A DNA stretch of 64,000 bases from Planctomycetaceae bacterium (lineage in GTDB: Bacteria > Planctomycetota > Planctomycetia > Planctomycetales > Planctomycetaceae). A program made the position numbers and the translations under genes. The notes under the pieces were generated by a model. The model was not told where the DNA came from. It did not search any database and was given only the letters and a program-made list of their open reading frames with translations. Positions within the stretch are counted from its first letter, which is position 1. Each line of letters begins with the position of its first letter. Location: positions 17,650 to 81,649 of the forward strand of contig JAKFWA010000107.1 of assembly GCA_021732995.1 (NCBI GenBank). The letters are read 5' to 3'. Positions 38,574-46,014 of the stretch are shown here, piece by piece.

Positions 38574-39109
38574 TCTTTTATTGCCTCCGTAGCGGTCATT
38601 TGCCGCTGCACGCAGCCCCACAAGACATCCTTCGCCCGCGACAACGCGACCTTCACCGAGCCGACTGTCCACGACATCCGCAACGCGACCTCTTCCAGAC
38701 TCAGCCGCTCGGACGAGTACCGCAGTTGCACGACCTCGCGCGCTCGAGGAGCCAATTCGCCGAGACATTGCTCCAAGGCCTGACGTCGGGCATCCCACAA
38801 GTCATCCACTTCATGGGCCGATTGGGCGAGCATGTCCCAAGCGTCGTCGGTCAACTGGCCAGCAGCCGGGAATCGTCGCTGACGCTGCTCCAGCACTTTC
38901 AACCGAGCGATAGTTCGCACCCACGCGAGAAAGTCCGTCCCGCCCTGAAACTCAGCCGCCTTCGCGGTGACAATCAGGAACACTTTCTGCAACACGTCGT
39001 CGGCCGCAGCTCGATCCGGCAGTAAACCCAGAATGAACCCTCGCAGCCGATTCGTCTGCTGCAAGAACTGAGATTGAACATGGCGAAGATGTGCGTCTGG
39101 TTGCTCCAT
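38570..39109 (-). CDS. ECF-type sigma-70 family RNA polymerase sigma factor
   Basis: The ATG at 39109 gives a 179-residue protein (MEQPDAHLRHVQSQFLQQTN). The longer frame adds a basic leader that looks non-coding. Region 2 lies at about residues 10-80 (LLPDRAAADDVLQKVFLIVT and LAWVRTIARLKVLEQRQRR, the promoter -10-binding part), and region 4 at about 110-170 (RAREVVQLRYSSERLSLEEV, then VGSVKVALSRAK). This suits the Rhodopirellula/Verrucomicrobium sigma family. The stop TGA overlaps the ATG of the next gene as ATGA, a typical sigma/anti-sigma arrangement. The regulon is unknown; the glycan-related genes on either side are candidates. Confidence 0.9.
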   Translation of the reverse strand: MEQPDAHLRHVQSQFLQQTNRLRGFILGLLPDRAAADDVLQKVFLIVTAKAAEFQGGTDFLAWVRTIARLKVLEQRQRRFPAAGQLTDDAWDMLAQSAHEVDDLWDARRQALEQCLGELAPRAREVVQLRYSSERLSLEEVALRMSWTVGSVKVALSRAKDVLWGCVQRQMTATEAIKE

Positions 39110-39194
39110 ACAAACCAATGAGCCAACTCGCGGAAAAATTAGCAACTCATGCCGATGCCGCGTGAATAACGGCGCTTGCCAGGAGTGTGTCAAG

Positions 39195-39355
39195 GTAGGT
39201 TGAGAATCCTTCTCGACCCGTCTGCGAGATAAGGCGACTTACGTCACTCAAAGTAGCAAGCAATTCAGAGCCCGCTAACGGGCCCTTGACGATTTTTCAT
39301 GCCGCTACTTGCCGACCTTGCTCCCGCTGCGGGTCGGGATGGAATCCCAACCTAC
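39195..39355. repeat. MITE-like element with 26-bp terminal inverted repeats
   Basis: Arms of 26 bases at 39195-39220 and 39330-39355 are imperfect inverted repeats beginning GTAGGTT and ending CGACCCG. They enclose about 110 bases with an internal palindrome (GCCCGCTAACGGGC). No open frame is encoded. This lies between the SGNH esterase gene and the sigma-factor gene. Confidence 0.7.
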
Positions 39356-39440
39356 GACGAATGGAGCAGTCTCCTAACGCCTCGGAACTTGCAGGCGTCC
39401 ACCGGCTGATTTGATGAGAGCCAATGACCGCGTCGTGATG

Positions 39441-40688
39441 TCATTGGCGTTCTTGGTGATTCATCATGGTGAGCGTGGCTTCGGCGAATGCACGGCCCAT
39501 GAGGGCGAAGGTCTTCGCGCAGCCGAGATAGTGGTAGCCGGCGTTCGAGGCTCCACGTTTCCAAAGCAATGCTTCTTCCGGCGAGATGAGTTTTGCCTCG
39601 AAGTTCCGCAGGTACTCGCGCTTCTGTTCGGCGGTCATCGAGCCGTCTGCATTCGGATGGTCTTTGTGCTTGGAGTCCAGGAAGTAGCTCATCTGGCGAA
39701 CTTTGTCGTGCTTGTCGGCGATGGCTCCGAGTTCCTCGGACCAAAACGGCGCGGTCGGCACGGCGATCACATTGCCTTTGAATTCCGGCAGCAACGCTGG
39801 TGCTGCCATCGCCTTACGGAACTCGATGGTCTGCTCGTTCGACTTTGCTCCGCCGATTCCCAGGACGCCAATCACGAACGGCATCCGTGGGGCGTTCAAG
39901 TCTTTGCGTACATCGCGAATGAAGTGTGCCATCGCATCGCTGTAGGCGTCGTAGCCGCCGGGCTTGTGGCGATTTGGATAGACGCCGGAATCGACGAGGT
40001 CGTTCCAGCCTTGCAACCAGACGAACCCAGAGATTTCATAGCCGTGCTGTTCGTCATAAGCCGGGCACACACGTTTGATGTCCTTCAAGACATGCCCCAC
40101 ATGCTCGATCATCAACCGGTAGTAGTGACCAGTCTCCTTGGTCTTGTCCGCCTTGATGGCTTCGATGTCCTTGCCTTGCTTCTGAAAACTTGCGAGCTGC
40201 GTCTCGTTGAACGCATAAGGCCCGGCGCTGGGCGAGCGAAAATCGGTGTGCAGGCTCTTGCCGCCCCAGGCGGTCTTGATGATGAGGACGGGCTCGTCGA
40301 ACGCGGCGTCCATCGTAATTCCGAACGTGAATTCAGGACCGATCTTGCCGCCATCTTTTTGGGGATCTCGACGGGAGCCATAACCCGCAGTCAGCTTGCC
40401 GTGTCCTTCGCCATTCTGATCTCCCGATCCGGTGAAGTACGAAATCCAAACGCCATCGCAGACGCGCGGCTGTCCATCCTCGCCGCGCATTTGCTTCAGC
40501 AGCGGAGCCGTTGCGGGATCGTCTCCGATGTAATCAAACGTCTCGACCTTCGCATGGCCCTCCATGTTGGATTGCCCGGCGAGAATAAAGACGCGCAGCG
40601 GCTTCGACTGTGCCGAAGCTTCAGTGGCTGAGAAGCAACAAGCGGTAACTAGTGCGAGAATCAGTTTCTGGAATTGCGGTGTAGACAT
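39441..40688 (-). CDS. Secreted sialate O-acetylesterase-like SGNH hydrolase
   Basis: A signal peptide covers residues 1-26 (LILALVTACCFSATEASA). Block I of the SGNH fold is VFILAGQSNMEGH with the nucleophile serine near residue 40. Later blocks include VLIIKTAWGGKSL, ISGFVWLQGWNDLVD (the GxND block) and ASNAGYHYLGCAKTF with the histidine near the end. The family removes O-acetyl groups from sialic acids, pectins and other glycans. Length is normal (415). The gene ends the run sulfatase, lyase-like lipoprotein, esterase, with a 37-base gap to the upstream gene, so it is probably the last gene of that operon. Confidence 0.87.
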   Translation of the reverse strand: MSTPQFQKLILALVTACCFSATEASAQSKPLRVFILAGQSNMEGHAKVETFDYIGDDPATAPLLKQMRGEDGQPRVCDGVWISYFTGSGDQNGEGHGKLTAGYGSRRDPQKDGGKIGPEFTFGITMDAAFDEPVLIIKTAWGGKSLHTDFRSPSAGPYAFNETQLASFQKQGKDIEAIKADKTKETGHYYRLMIEHVGHVLKDIKRVCPAYDEQHGYEISGFVWLQGWNDLVDSGVYPNRHKPGGYDAYSDAMAHFIRDVRKDLNAPRMPFVIGVLGIGGAKSNEQTIEFRKAMAAPALLPEFKGNVIAVPTAPFWSEELGAIADKHDKVRQMSYFLDSKHKDHPNADGSMTAEQKREYLRNFEAKLISPEEALLWKRGASNAGYHYLGCAKTFALMGRAFAEATLTMMNHQERQ

Positions 40689-40725
40689 GAATGGTTCTTT
40701 GTTTGCAGGTCGTGCGACCGTGGGG

Positions 40726-41496
40726 TCATCGCGCGGTTTGAGTAGTGATGGTCAGATCGTCGAGGTAAATCCAGTTTTCGGTCGCAATCTCCGGATGACG
40801 GTACATGCCAATCTTGAGAAAGTGCCGAAAATCATTGTGCATGTTGGGTCCGTCGATCTTGGCAGTTGGCTGACTCATGTCGTCGAGAAACAAAACGGCG
40901 CAGCCGTCTGCGCTCTGAGACCAGCGAATCTCAAAGGCAATGCTGTGCCATTGGTCCGGAGTGATGAAGAATGGACCACGCTTCTGTGATTGATCTGGCC
41001 CGTAAGCCATGCCGATCCCAAGTCGGCCATCCAACTCGCCAATGCTGAGCAACACGGGTGGACTGTTCGAGGGAAAGCCATCCCAACTCTCGCCGCGATC
41101 ACGGTTCGGTTGATCGTGCCATTGGCCGATGATCCACCAGCGATTCTGCGGCGCATCGGATTGAAATCCCTTGGGCACCATGAAGCGCCAAGCATAGCGC
41201 ACCGTGTCGCCCGACTGGTATGGATAATCGACACTGATCTCCGCGCGGATGCCCTTGTTGATCTTCTTCTGACCGGCAAACAGATGCAGACCGAGGTACT
41301 GGTCCGCACCTGCCCCTTGAATCGCGATGTTCTCGATCGCGGGTGCTTCGACATGCGCGAACTCCAGCAAGCTCTCTGGCATGATGCAGCGGAGATAGCT
41401 GAGTTCCCGCTCTCGTCCATCGGGACCGGCAACCTGACTGCAAGACGGCAGGAACAAGACGAGGAGAAGCAACAAGAACTGTAAGGCTCGCTTCAT
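40726..41496 (-). CDS. Lipoprotein with heparin-lyase-I-like (polysaccharide lyase) jelly-roll fold
   Basis: The first 19 residues are a lipoprotein signal ending in LPSC, so the mature protein is tethered by Cys19. The rest (about 235 residues) is beta-rich with motifs of the heparin-lyase-I-like family: NKGIRAEISVDYPYQSGDTV, YAWRFMVPKGFQSDAP, RWWIIGQWHDQP and FEIRWSQSADGCAVLFLDD. Such proteins are polysaccharide lyases or related glycan-binding jelly rolls. Catalysis is not proven by the sequence. The ATG overlaps the stop of the sulfatase gene as ATGA, so the two are translationally coupled. A joint attack on a sulfated glycan is the natural reading. Confidence 0.75.
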   Translation of the reverse strand: MKRALQFLLLLLVLFLPSCSQVAGPDGRERELSYLRCIMPESLLEFAHVEAPAIENIAIQGAGADQYLGLHLFAGQKKINKGIRAEISVDYPYQSGDTVRYAWRFMVPKGFQSDAPQNRWWIIGQWHDQPNRDRGESWDGFPSNSPPVLLSIGELDGRLGIGMAYGPDQSQKRGPFFITPDQWHSIAFEIRWSQSADGCAVLFLDDMSQPTAKIDGPNMHNDFRHFLKIGMYRHPEIATENWIYLDDLTITTQTAR

Positions 41497-43070
41497 GGCG
41501 CCGCCGGTTGAAGCTGGTGCGGTCGACTGCGACCGGAGATTTTGGATTGTTCAAGAAGTACTTTTAGTTCGGCCACAACGTCTGGCCGGGCGCCGTACAG
41601 GTTCGTCTTTTCGCCGGGATCGGTGGCGAGATTGTAAAGCTGGCCCGGCGCGTCGGGGGCCGTGTCTGGCAGATGGAATGGTTTGAGTCCGGCATGGTTG
41701 TCGTAGCGATTGCCACCAGAGCCGGTGTGGTCGATGTATTTCCAATCGCCGCGACGAATCGACAATGTGCGCGAGCCACCAAACGCTTGCTGCAAGAGAT
41801 AGGGTCGGATGGGCGCGCGAGCATCTTCAAGTAATGCGGGGATTAGGCTAAAGCTGTCTTCGGCGGCGTTATCCGGCAGCTTCGCACCGATGATTGCCGC
41901 GGCCGTCGCCATCACATCGGTGAGGCTCGCGAGCTGCGAGCTGGTCGTGCCCGCTTTCACCTTCCCGGGCCAGCGGACGAGGAACGGCACGCGATGCCCA
42001 CCTTCCCAGCTATCACGTTTGATCCCGCGCCAAGGGCGAGCTCCATCGTGGCCAAAGTCCGCACGCATGTGGATGACGCTGGTGGTTTCAGGCCCGTTGT
42101 CGCTGGAGAAAAGGACAATCGTGTTGTCGGCGACTCCGAGTTTCTCCAGGGTGGCCAGCAGTTCGCCGACGATCCAGTCGAGCTGATGGATGAAGTCACC
42201 ATGCGGGCCGGCCTTCGTCTTCCCCTGAAACAGCGGCGCGGCGAACGACGGCAGATGCACGGCTTGCGCGGAGTGAAACAGGAAGAACGGCTTGTTCGGC
42301 GAGTGGCGAACGTGCTGCTCCAGAAACTCGCGGCTTTTGTTCAGAAAGACGAGGTCTACTTCCTCCATTGGAAAATCGGGCGCGATCAGCCCGTGACGAC
42401 AATCGTTCGCATAGGGATGCTTCGGCAGCTTCGATTTATCAATGAGGTCCGTCGGCGGTACCGGCACGCGGTCATTCTCAATGAAGGCATACAGCCAGTC
42501 GGTCGTGGGGCAGCAGGCGGTCCCGAAGAAACGCTCAAATCCATGATCGACCGGCCCTCCATCGATACGTTGCGAGAAATCGACGCGCCGCACCGCCTCG
42601 ACGCCATTACCGCGTACTGGCTGTCCGTCCTTATCGACGAATGTCATGCCGACATGCCACTTGCCAACGCAAGCCGTGGCATAGCCGCTCTCACGCAGCA
42701 AGCTCGGCAGTGTGAGTCGTCCCGGCGCGATCAGCGACGGCCCGCCGACACCCGTGAAGACCGTTCCACCATTCGGCACACGAAACGCCATCTGCCCCGT
42801 CATCAGGCTGTAGCGAGTCGGCGTGCACACCGTGCAAGGACTGTGAGCATCGGTGAATCGCATCCCTTCGCGTGCAAGCCGATCGAGATTTGGAGTCGCG
42901 ACTTTCGACTGGTCGTTGTAGCAACGCACATCTCCGTACCCGAGATCGTCCGCGAGGATCAGCAGGATGTTGGGATGTTGTTGTTCGGCGGCCAGCGATT
43001 CGCGCAGCGACACAAAGACGCTGAGTAGGATCAGCGACATGCGTGCAAAATGGACAGCCGTGGCCTTCAT
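41493..43070 (-). CDS. Secreted arylsulfatase-type (type I, formylglycine) sulfatase
   Basis: A signal peptide covers residues 1-29. The metal-binding start NILLILADDLGYGDVRCYN is followed by the sulfatase signature CTPTR at residues 82-86, whose cysteine is converted to formylglycine by FGE or anaerobic maturases. Further family motifs are GKWHVG, PFFLFHSAQAVHLP and VLFSSDNGPE with the conserved Asp-Asn pair. Length (525) is normal. It is the first gene of the unit with the lyase-like lipoprotein (ATGA overlap) and the SGNH esterase. No maturase gene lies nearby. The exact substrate cannot be read from the sequence. Confidence 0.93.
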   Translation of the reverse strand: MKATAVHFARMSLILLSVFVSLRESLAAEQQHPNILLILADDLGYGDVRCYNDQSKVATPNLDRLAREGMRFTDAHSPCTVCTPTRYSLMTGQMAFRVPNGGTVFTGVGGPSLIAPGRLTLPSLLRESGYATACVGKWHVGMTFVDKDGQPVRGNGVEAVRRVDFSQRIDGGPVDHGFERFFGTACCPTTDWLYAFIENDRVPVPPTDLIDKSKLPKHPYANDCRHGLIAPDFPMEEVDLVFLNKSREFLEQHVRHSPNKPFFLFHSAQAVHLPSFAAPLFQGKTKAGPHGDFIHQLDWIVGELLATLEKLGVADNTIVLFSSDNGPETTSVIHMRADFGHDGARPWRGIKRDSWEGGHRVPFLVRWPGKVKAGTTSSQLASLTDVMATAAAIIGAKLPDNAAEDSFSLIPALLEDARAPIRPYLLQQAFGGSRTLSIRRGDWKYIDHTGSGGNRYDNHAGLKPFHLPDTAPDAPGQLYNLATDPGEKTNLYGARPDVVAELKVLLEQSKISGRSRPHQLQPAAP

Positions 43071-43243
43071 AGTGATTCAATTTCCATCAGGGATTTCGGC
43101 ATGTGCCATGCCCTGCTGATGAGGTCGCCGCTGTACGATCGGATTAAGTCCGAAGTCAGGGAACCGCGTCGCAGCCTGAACCGTCACGCTCGCAAGACCG
43201 ACCGGAATGAAGAACGACGCGGTGATTGCGACCCGATGGAACA

Positions 43244-45013
43244 TTACTTCGTCTCTTTCAACATCGAGGTCATGGATCGGCCCAACGCATGGCCGGTTTC
43301 GTAGTAGGTCTCGGCGTTGTGGTTGTAGTGGTAGCCCTGATTCACGGGCGAAACGTCGGCCTCGCGCCAGAAGTCGCGCGTATCGACGGCTTTCACGTTG
43401 CCTTTGAACTCGGGGTATTTTCCGTTGTCGCCATCGACGGCCAGTTGAGCTTCCGCGATCTGCAAACCGAATCCTTCGCGACCTGGATTGCCGCAGCCTG
43501 TGGCCAGCACGAACTTCGCGTTCGGTGAATCAAAATCTTTGCGCAGCAACTTGATGAGTCGCACAAGGTTTTGCTCGTAGCGACTCGCCAGCGCGGCGCT
43601 TTGGTCCTTGTGCCCCTGCCACCAGACGAAGCCCACGACCTCGTAGCCCTGACCTTTGTAGCCGGGGTAGTACTTGTCAAGGTTCTTCAGCACGGCTTTC
43701 GCATGTGCCGTATCGGCGTCGTACTGACGACCGGCATACCACGGCACAGGCTTCGGTTCAGTGCCCTTGTCCCAGAAGTTTGCGATGTCCTTGTAGCCCG
43801 CATAGATCTTGCCTTCGTGCTCGAACCGCTCACTGCCCGGCGGGAGCAAATCCCAACCGAGGCTGCGATTGCCGATGCATGCTTTGAGCAGCAGCACCGG
43901 CTCGTCGTGAAAGTGGCCCATCACATGCCCGAAGCCCAGTTCCGGACCGAACGACTTGTTCGGAGTCAGCCACTCATTGCGGACGTCGCCGAACTTCTCC
44001 ATGTCTTTGTAGTCGACGCCCCGCTGATCCATCACATGGACGTAGCGCACATCCTGCCGCGTCGTCCAATTGCCCGAGTCATCAATGAGGTGCGGGTACT
44101 TGCTCTTCTCTTTGACCAAGAACTCAAGCGAGCCGCGCACCTCCTTGGGTCCCACCCTGCCAAAGCCGAGCATGTTCGACTGCCCCAGCATGACATAGAC
44201 CTTCACCGGCTTGCTGTGATCGGCGGGCTTGCCATCCGGCCTCGGCAACTGTTGTGGCTTCAGGTCAGACTCCTCCACCGCCGCGACGTTGAGCGACTCG
44301 CCCCACAGCGTTTTCAGGAGTGCGAACATGTCGGGGTCGTGCTTCTCTAATTGTTCGCGAGTGAACGGGAAGAAATCGTTCGTCGAGAAGAACGCTTCGC
44401 TGCACTCGGCGAAGTACTCCATCGGACTCGTCATTGCGTAGGCGCGGACGTTGGCCGAGCGTCCGTCGCCGAAGCGTTGCTCGACCCGCTCGTAGAGGCC
44501 CTTCGCTTTGGCTTTCTCAAAAGCGGTTTTGATCTCTTCGTTCCCGAAACCTTTCGGGAGAACTCGGTCGTGATACGCGTGAGCGAGTTCGTGCAGTGTG
44601 AAATTGGGCATCCGCTTGGTCTCGCGTTCGAAATCTCGGATGTCCGTGAATTCGACCGCTTTTGCCATCGCCGGATCGCGTTTGTTGTCGCGCAACCAGC
44701 CGGCTCCGGGGTGATACTCCGCGCGCGGTTGCACCTTGGGATATTCGGGAGAGAACCAGAGCGGAACTTTCCGCAATTCCACGACGGCCGAGGCGGGAAC
44801 CACGCGTACAATCTCTTGAAGCTGTAGCGTCAGCAGTTCCACGGCCCGTTCTGTGGCGGCCTTATCCTGTTCCAACAACTGATCGTTGATGAGCAGCGTC
44901 CAACCTTCCACCGTTCTCATCTGGCGGCCCAGCGCTTGGGGTGGTTCAGCGGAACCAGCCAGATTCGCGACCACGAGAAAGGCCAGACAGATCAAGGCAA
45001 CGCAGGGCTTCAT
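43244..45013 (-). CDS. Metallopeptidase-like domain fused to a sialate O-acetylesterase-like SGNH domain
   Basis: The ATG at 45013 opens a signal peptide (MKPCVALICLAFLVVANLAG); the longer frame adds a poor leader. The N-terminal domain (about 30-265) carries the zinc-binding motif HELAHAYHD near residue 140 and an acidic YFAECSEAFFST near residue 200, typical of gluzincin-like peptidases with a glutamate third ligand. After a short linker (LPRPDGKPADHSKPVK) the C-terminal domain begins VYVMLGQSNMLGFG and continues with VLLLKACIGNRSLGW and VVGFVWWQGHKDQ, an SGNH esterase. The fusion could strip acetyl groups and cleave the protein carrier of a glycoprotein. It lies 173 bases upstream of the sulfatase operon and divergent from the AraC regulator. 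Confidence 0.85.
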   Translation of the reverse strand: MKPCVALICLAFLVVANLAGSAEPPQALGRQMRTVEGWTLLINDQLLEQDKAATERAVELLTLQLQEIVRVVPASAVVELRKVPLWFSPEYPKVQPRAEYHPGAGWLRDNKRDPAMAKAVEFTDIRDFERETKRMPNFTLHELAHAYHDRVLPKGFGNEEIKTAFEKAKAKGLYERVEQRFGDGRSANVRAYAMTSPMEYFAECSEAFFSTNDFFPFTREQLEKHDPDMFALLKTLWGESLNVAAVEESDLKPQQLPRPDGKPADHSKPVKVYVMLGQSNMLGFGRVGPKEVRGSLEFLVKEKSKYPHLIDDSGNWTTRQDVRYVHVMDQRGVDYKDMEKFGDVRNEWLTPNKSFGPELGFGHVMGHFHDEPVLLLKACIGNRSLGWDLLPPGSERFEHEGKIYAGYKDIANFWDKGTEPKPVPWYAGRQYDADTAHAKAVLKNLDKYYPGYKGQGYEVVGFVWWQGHKDQSAALASRYEQNLVRLIKLLRKDFDSPNAKFVLATGCGNPGREGFGLQIAEAQLAVDGDNGKYPEFKGNVKAVDTRDFWREADVSPVNQGYHYNHNAETYYETGHALGRSMTSMLKETK

Positions 45014-45172
45014 GGGATTTCTTCGGTAGAATGGTCGGCCTGTTGAAAAATGGGATAGGCTGACAGCCAATCATGTGCTCCCCGGCAGAACCCCAGCCTG
45101 GAAGCCTATGCCATGACTTACGTTTATAACTTTCAAGGCCGCCGCTCTCTTGGCTCAGAAGCGCATCGAACC

Positions 45173-45922
45173 GTGAATCCGCGCACAGAACATCACGACT
45201 CCGCCATGCCGCCACACGTTCCGCAGGTTGAGGTCGCGTTGTTGGAGCGGCTCTTCGACCGTTCGCCGGACGTAGCCTTTTTCGTCAAAGACGCGGCGGG
45301 GCGATACGTTGCCGTAAACGATTCCCTGGTCGAGCGGCATGGCTTGAAAAGCAAGTCGCAAGTCATCGGCAAGTGCCCGCGCGACATTTGCCCAGGCGAT
45401 TTTGGCCGGATTCCCACCGAGCAGGACGAGAAAGTTCTGCGCACCGGACGTCCGCTAGTAGACCATCTCGAAATGCAATGGCATCGACCGCACGACCCGG
45501 TCTGGTGTCTGACAACGAAGCTACCGATGCTTGATTGCAACGGGGCCATCGTGGGCCTGATTGGCTTCTCGCGCGATGTCCGCGTGCCCGTCGAGCCTTA
45601 CGAAATTCCCAAGGACTTCGCGCGTGCCCTCGAAGAGTTCGAGCACAGCCTGTCGTCGGAAGTGACTCCGGCCTGGCTCGCACGCCGCTCGAAACTTTCA
45701 TCTCAACGACTAGCTCGCTTAATTAAGCGGCTCTTCGGTCTGACGCCGAGCCAGTTCATCACGAAGTCGCGAATCGCCGCGGCATCACGGATGTTAGGCG
45801 ATCCCAAACGAACCGTGGCCGAGATCGCTCATTCCTGCGGCTTCTACGACCACAGCGCCTTCACTCGCGCGTTCCGCTCCGCCACGGGCATGACACCCTC
45901 CGAGTTTCGCATGCAACAGTAA
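45173..45922 (+). CDS. PAS domain-AraC family transcriptional regulator
   Basis: The start is taken as GTG 45173 rather than the ATG at 45113, because the truncated copy at 32405 has an ATG at the same place. The 249-residue protein has a PAS domain at about 12-135 (LERLFDRSPDVAFFVKDAAG, YVAVNDSLVERHG, WCLTTKLPMLDCNGAIVGLI). It ends in an AraC-type double helix-turn-helix at about 155-249 (LARLIKRLFGLTPSQFITKS, AEIAHSCGFYDHSAFTRAFR). Such regulators sense a small molecule through PAS and usually control the neighbouring operon. The divergent metallopeptidase/esterase gene and the sulfatase unit are the obvious targets. The shared region between 45013 and 45173 is short enough for a common operator. 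Confidence 0.9.
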   Translation: MNPRTEHHDSAMPPHVPQVEVALLERLFDRSPDVAFFVKDAAGRYVAVNDSLVERHGLKSKSQVIGKCPRDICPGDFGRIPTEQDEKVLRTGRPLVDHLEMQWHRPHDPVWCLTTKLPMLDCNGAIVGLIGFSRDVRVPVEPYEIPKDFARALEEFEHSLSSEVTPAWLARRSKLSSQRLARLIKRLFGLTPSQFITKSRIAAASRMLGDPKRTVAEIAHSCGFYDHSAFTRAFRSATGMTPSEFRMQQ

Positions 45923-46014
45923 GGCGATCCCCAAGGCTCATCGCCGAATTGAATTGACGACTTACGGTGGCATGAAGCGATGACCTCCTTGTTCATCATC
46001 ACTTGAAACAGTCG

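Noticed and set aside
39411..40631. A 406-codon plus-strand open frame
   Set aside because: It is the antisense of the SGNH esterase, which has a signal peptide and the GQSNM motif. The antisense product lacks any family feature.
41994..43028. A 344-codon plus-strand open frame
   Set aside because: It is antisense to the sulfatase with its CTPTR signature. The composition is rich in Arg and His and looks like an artefact of codon bias.
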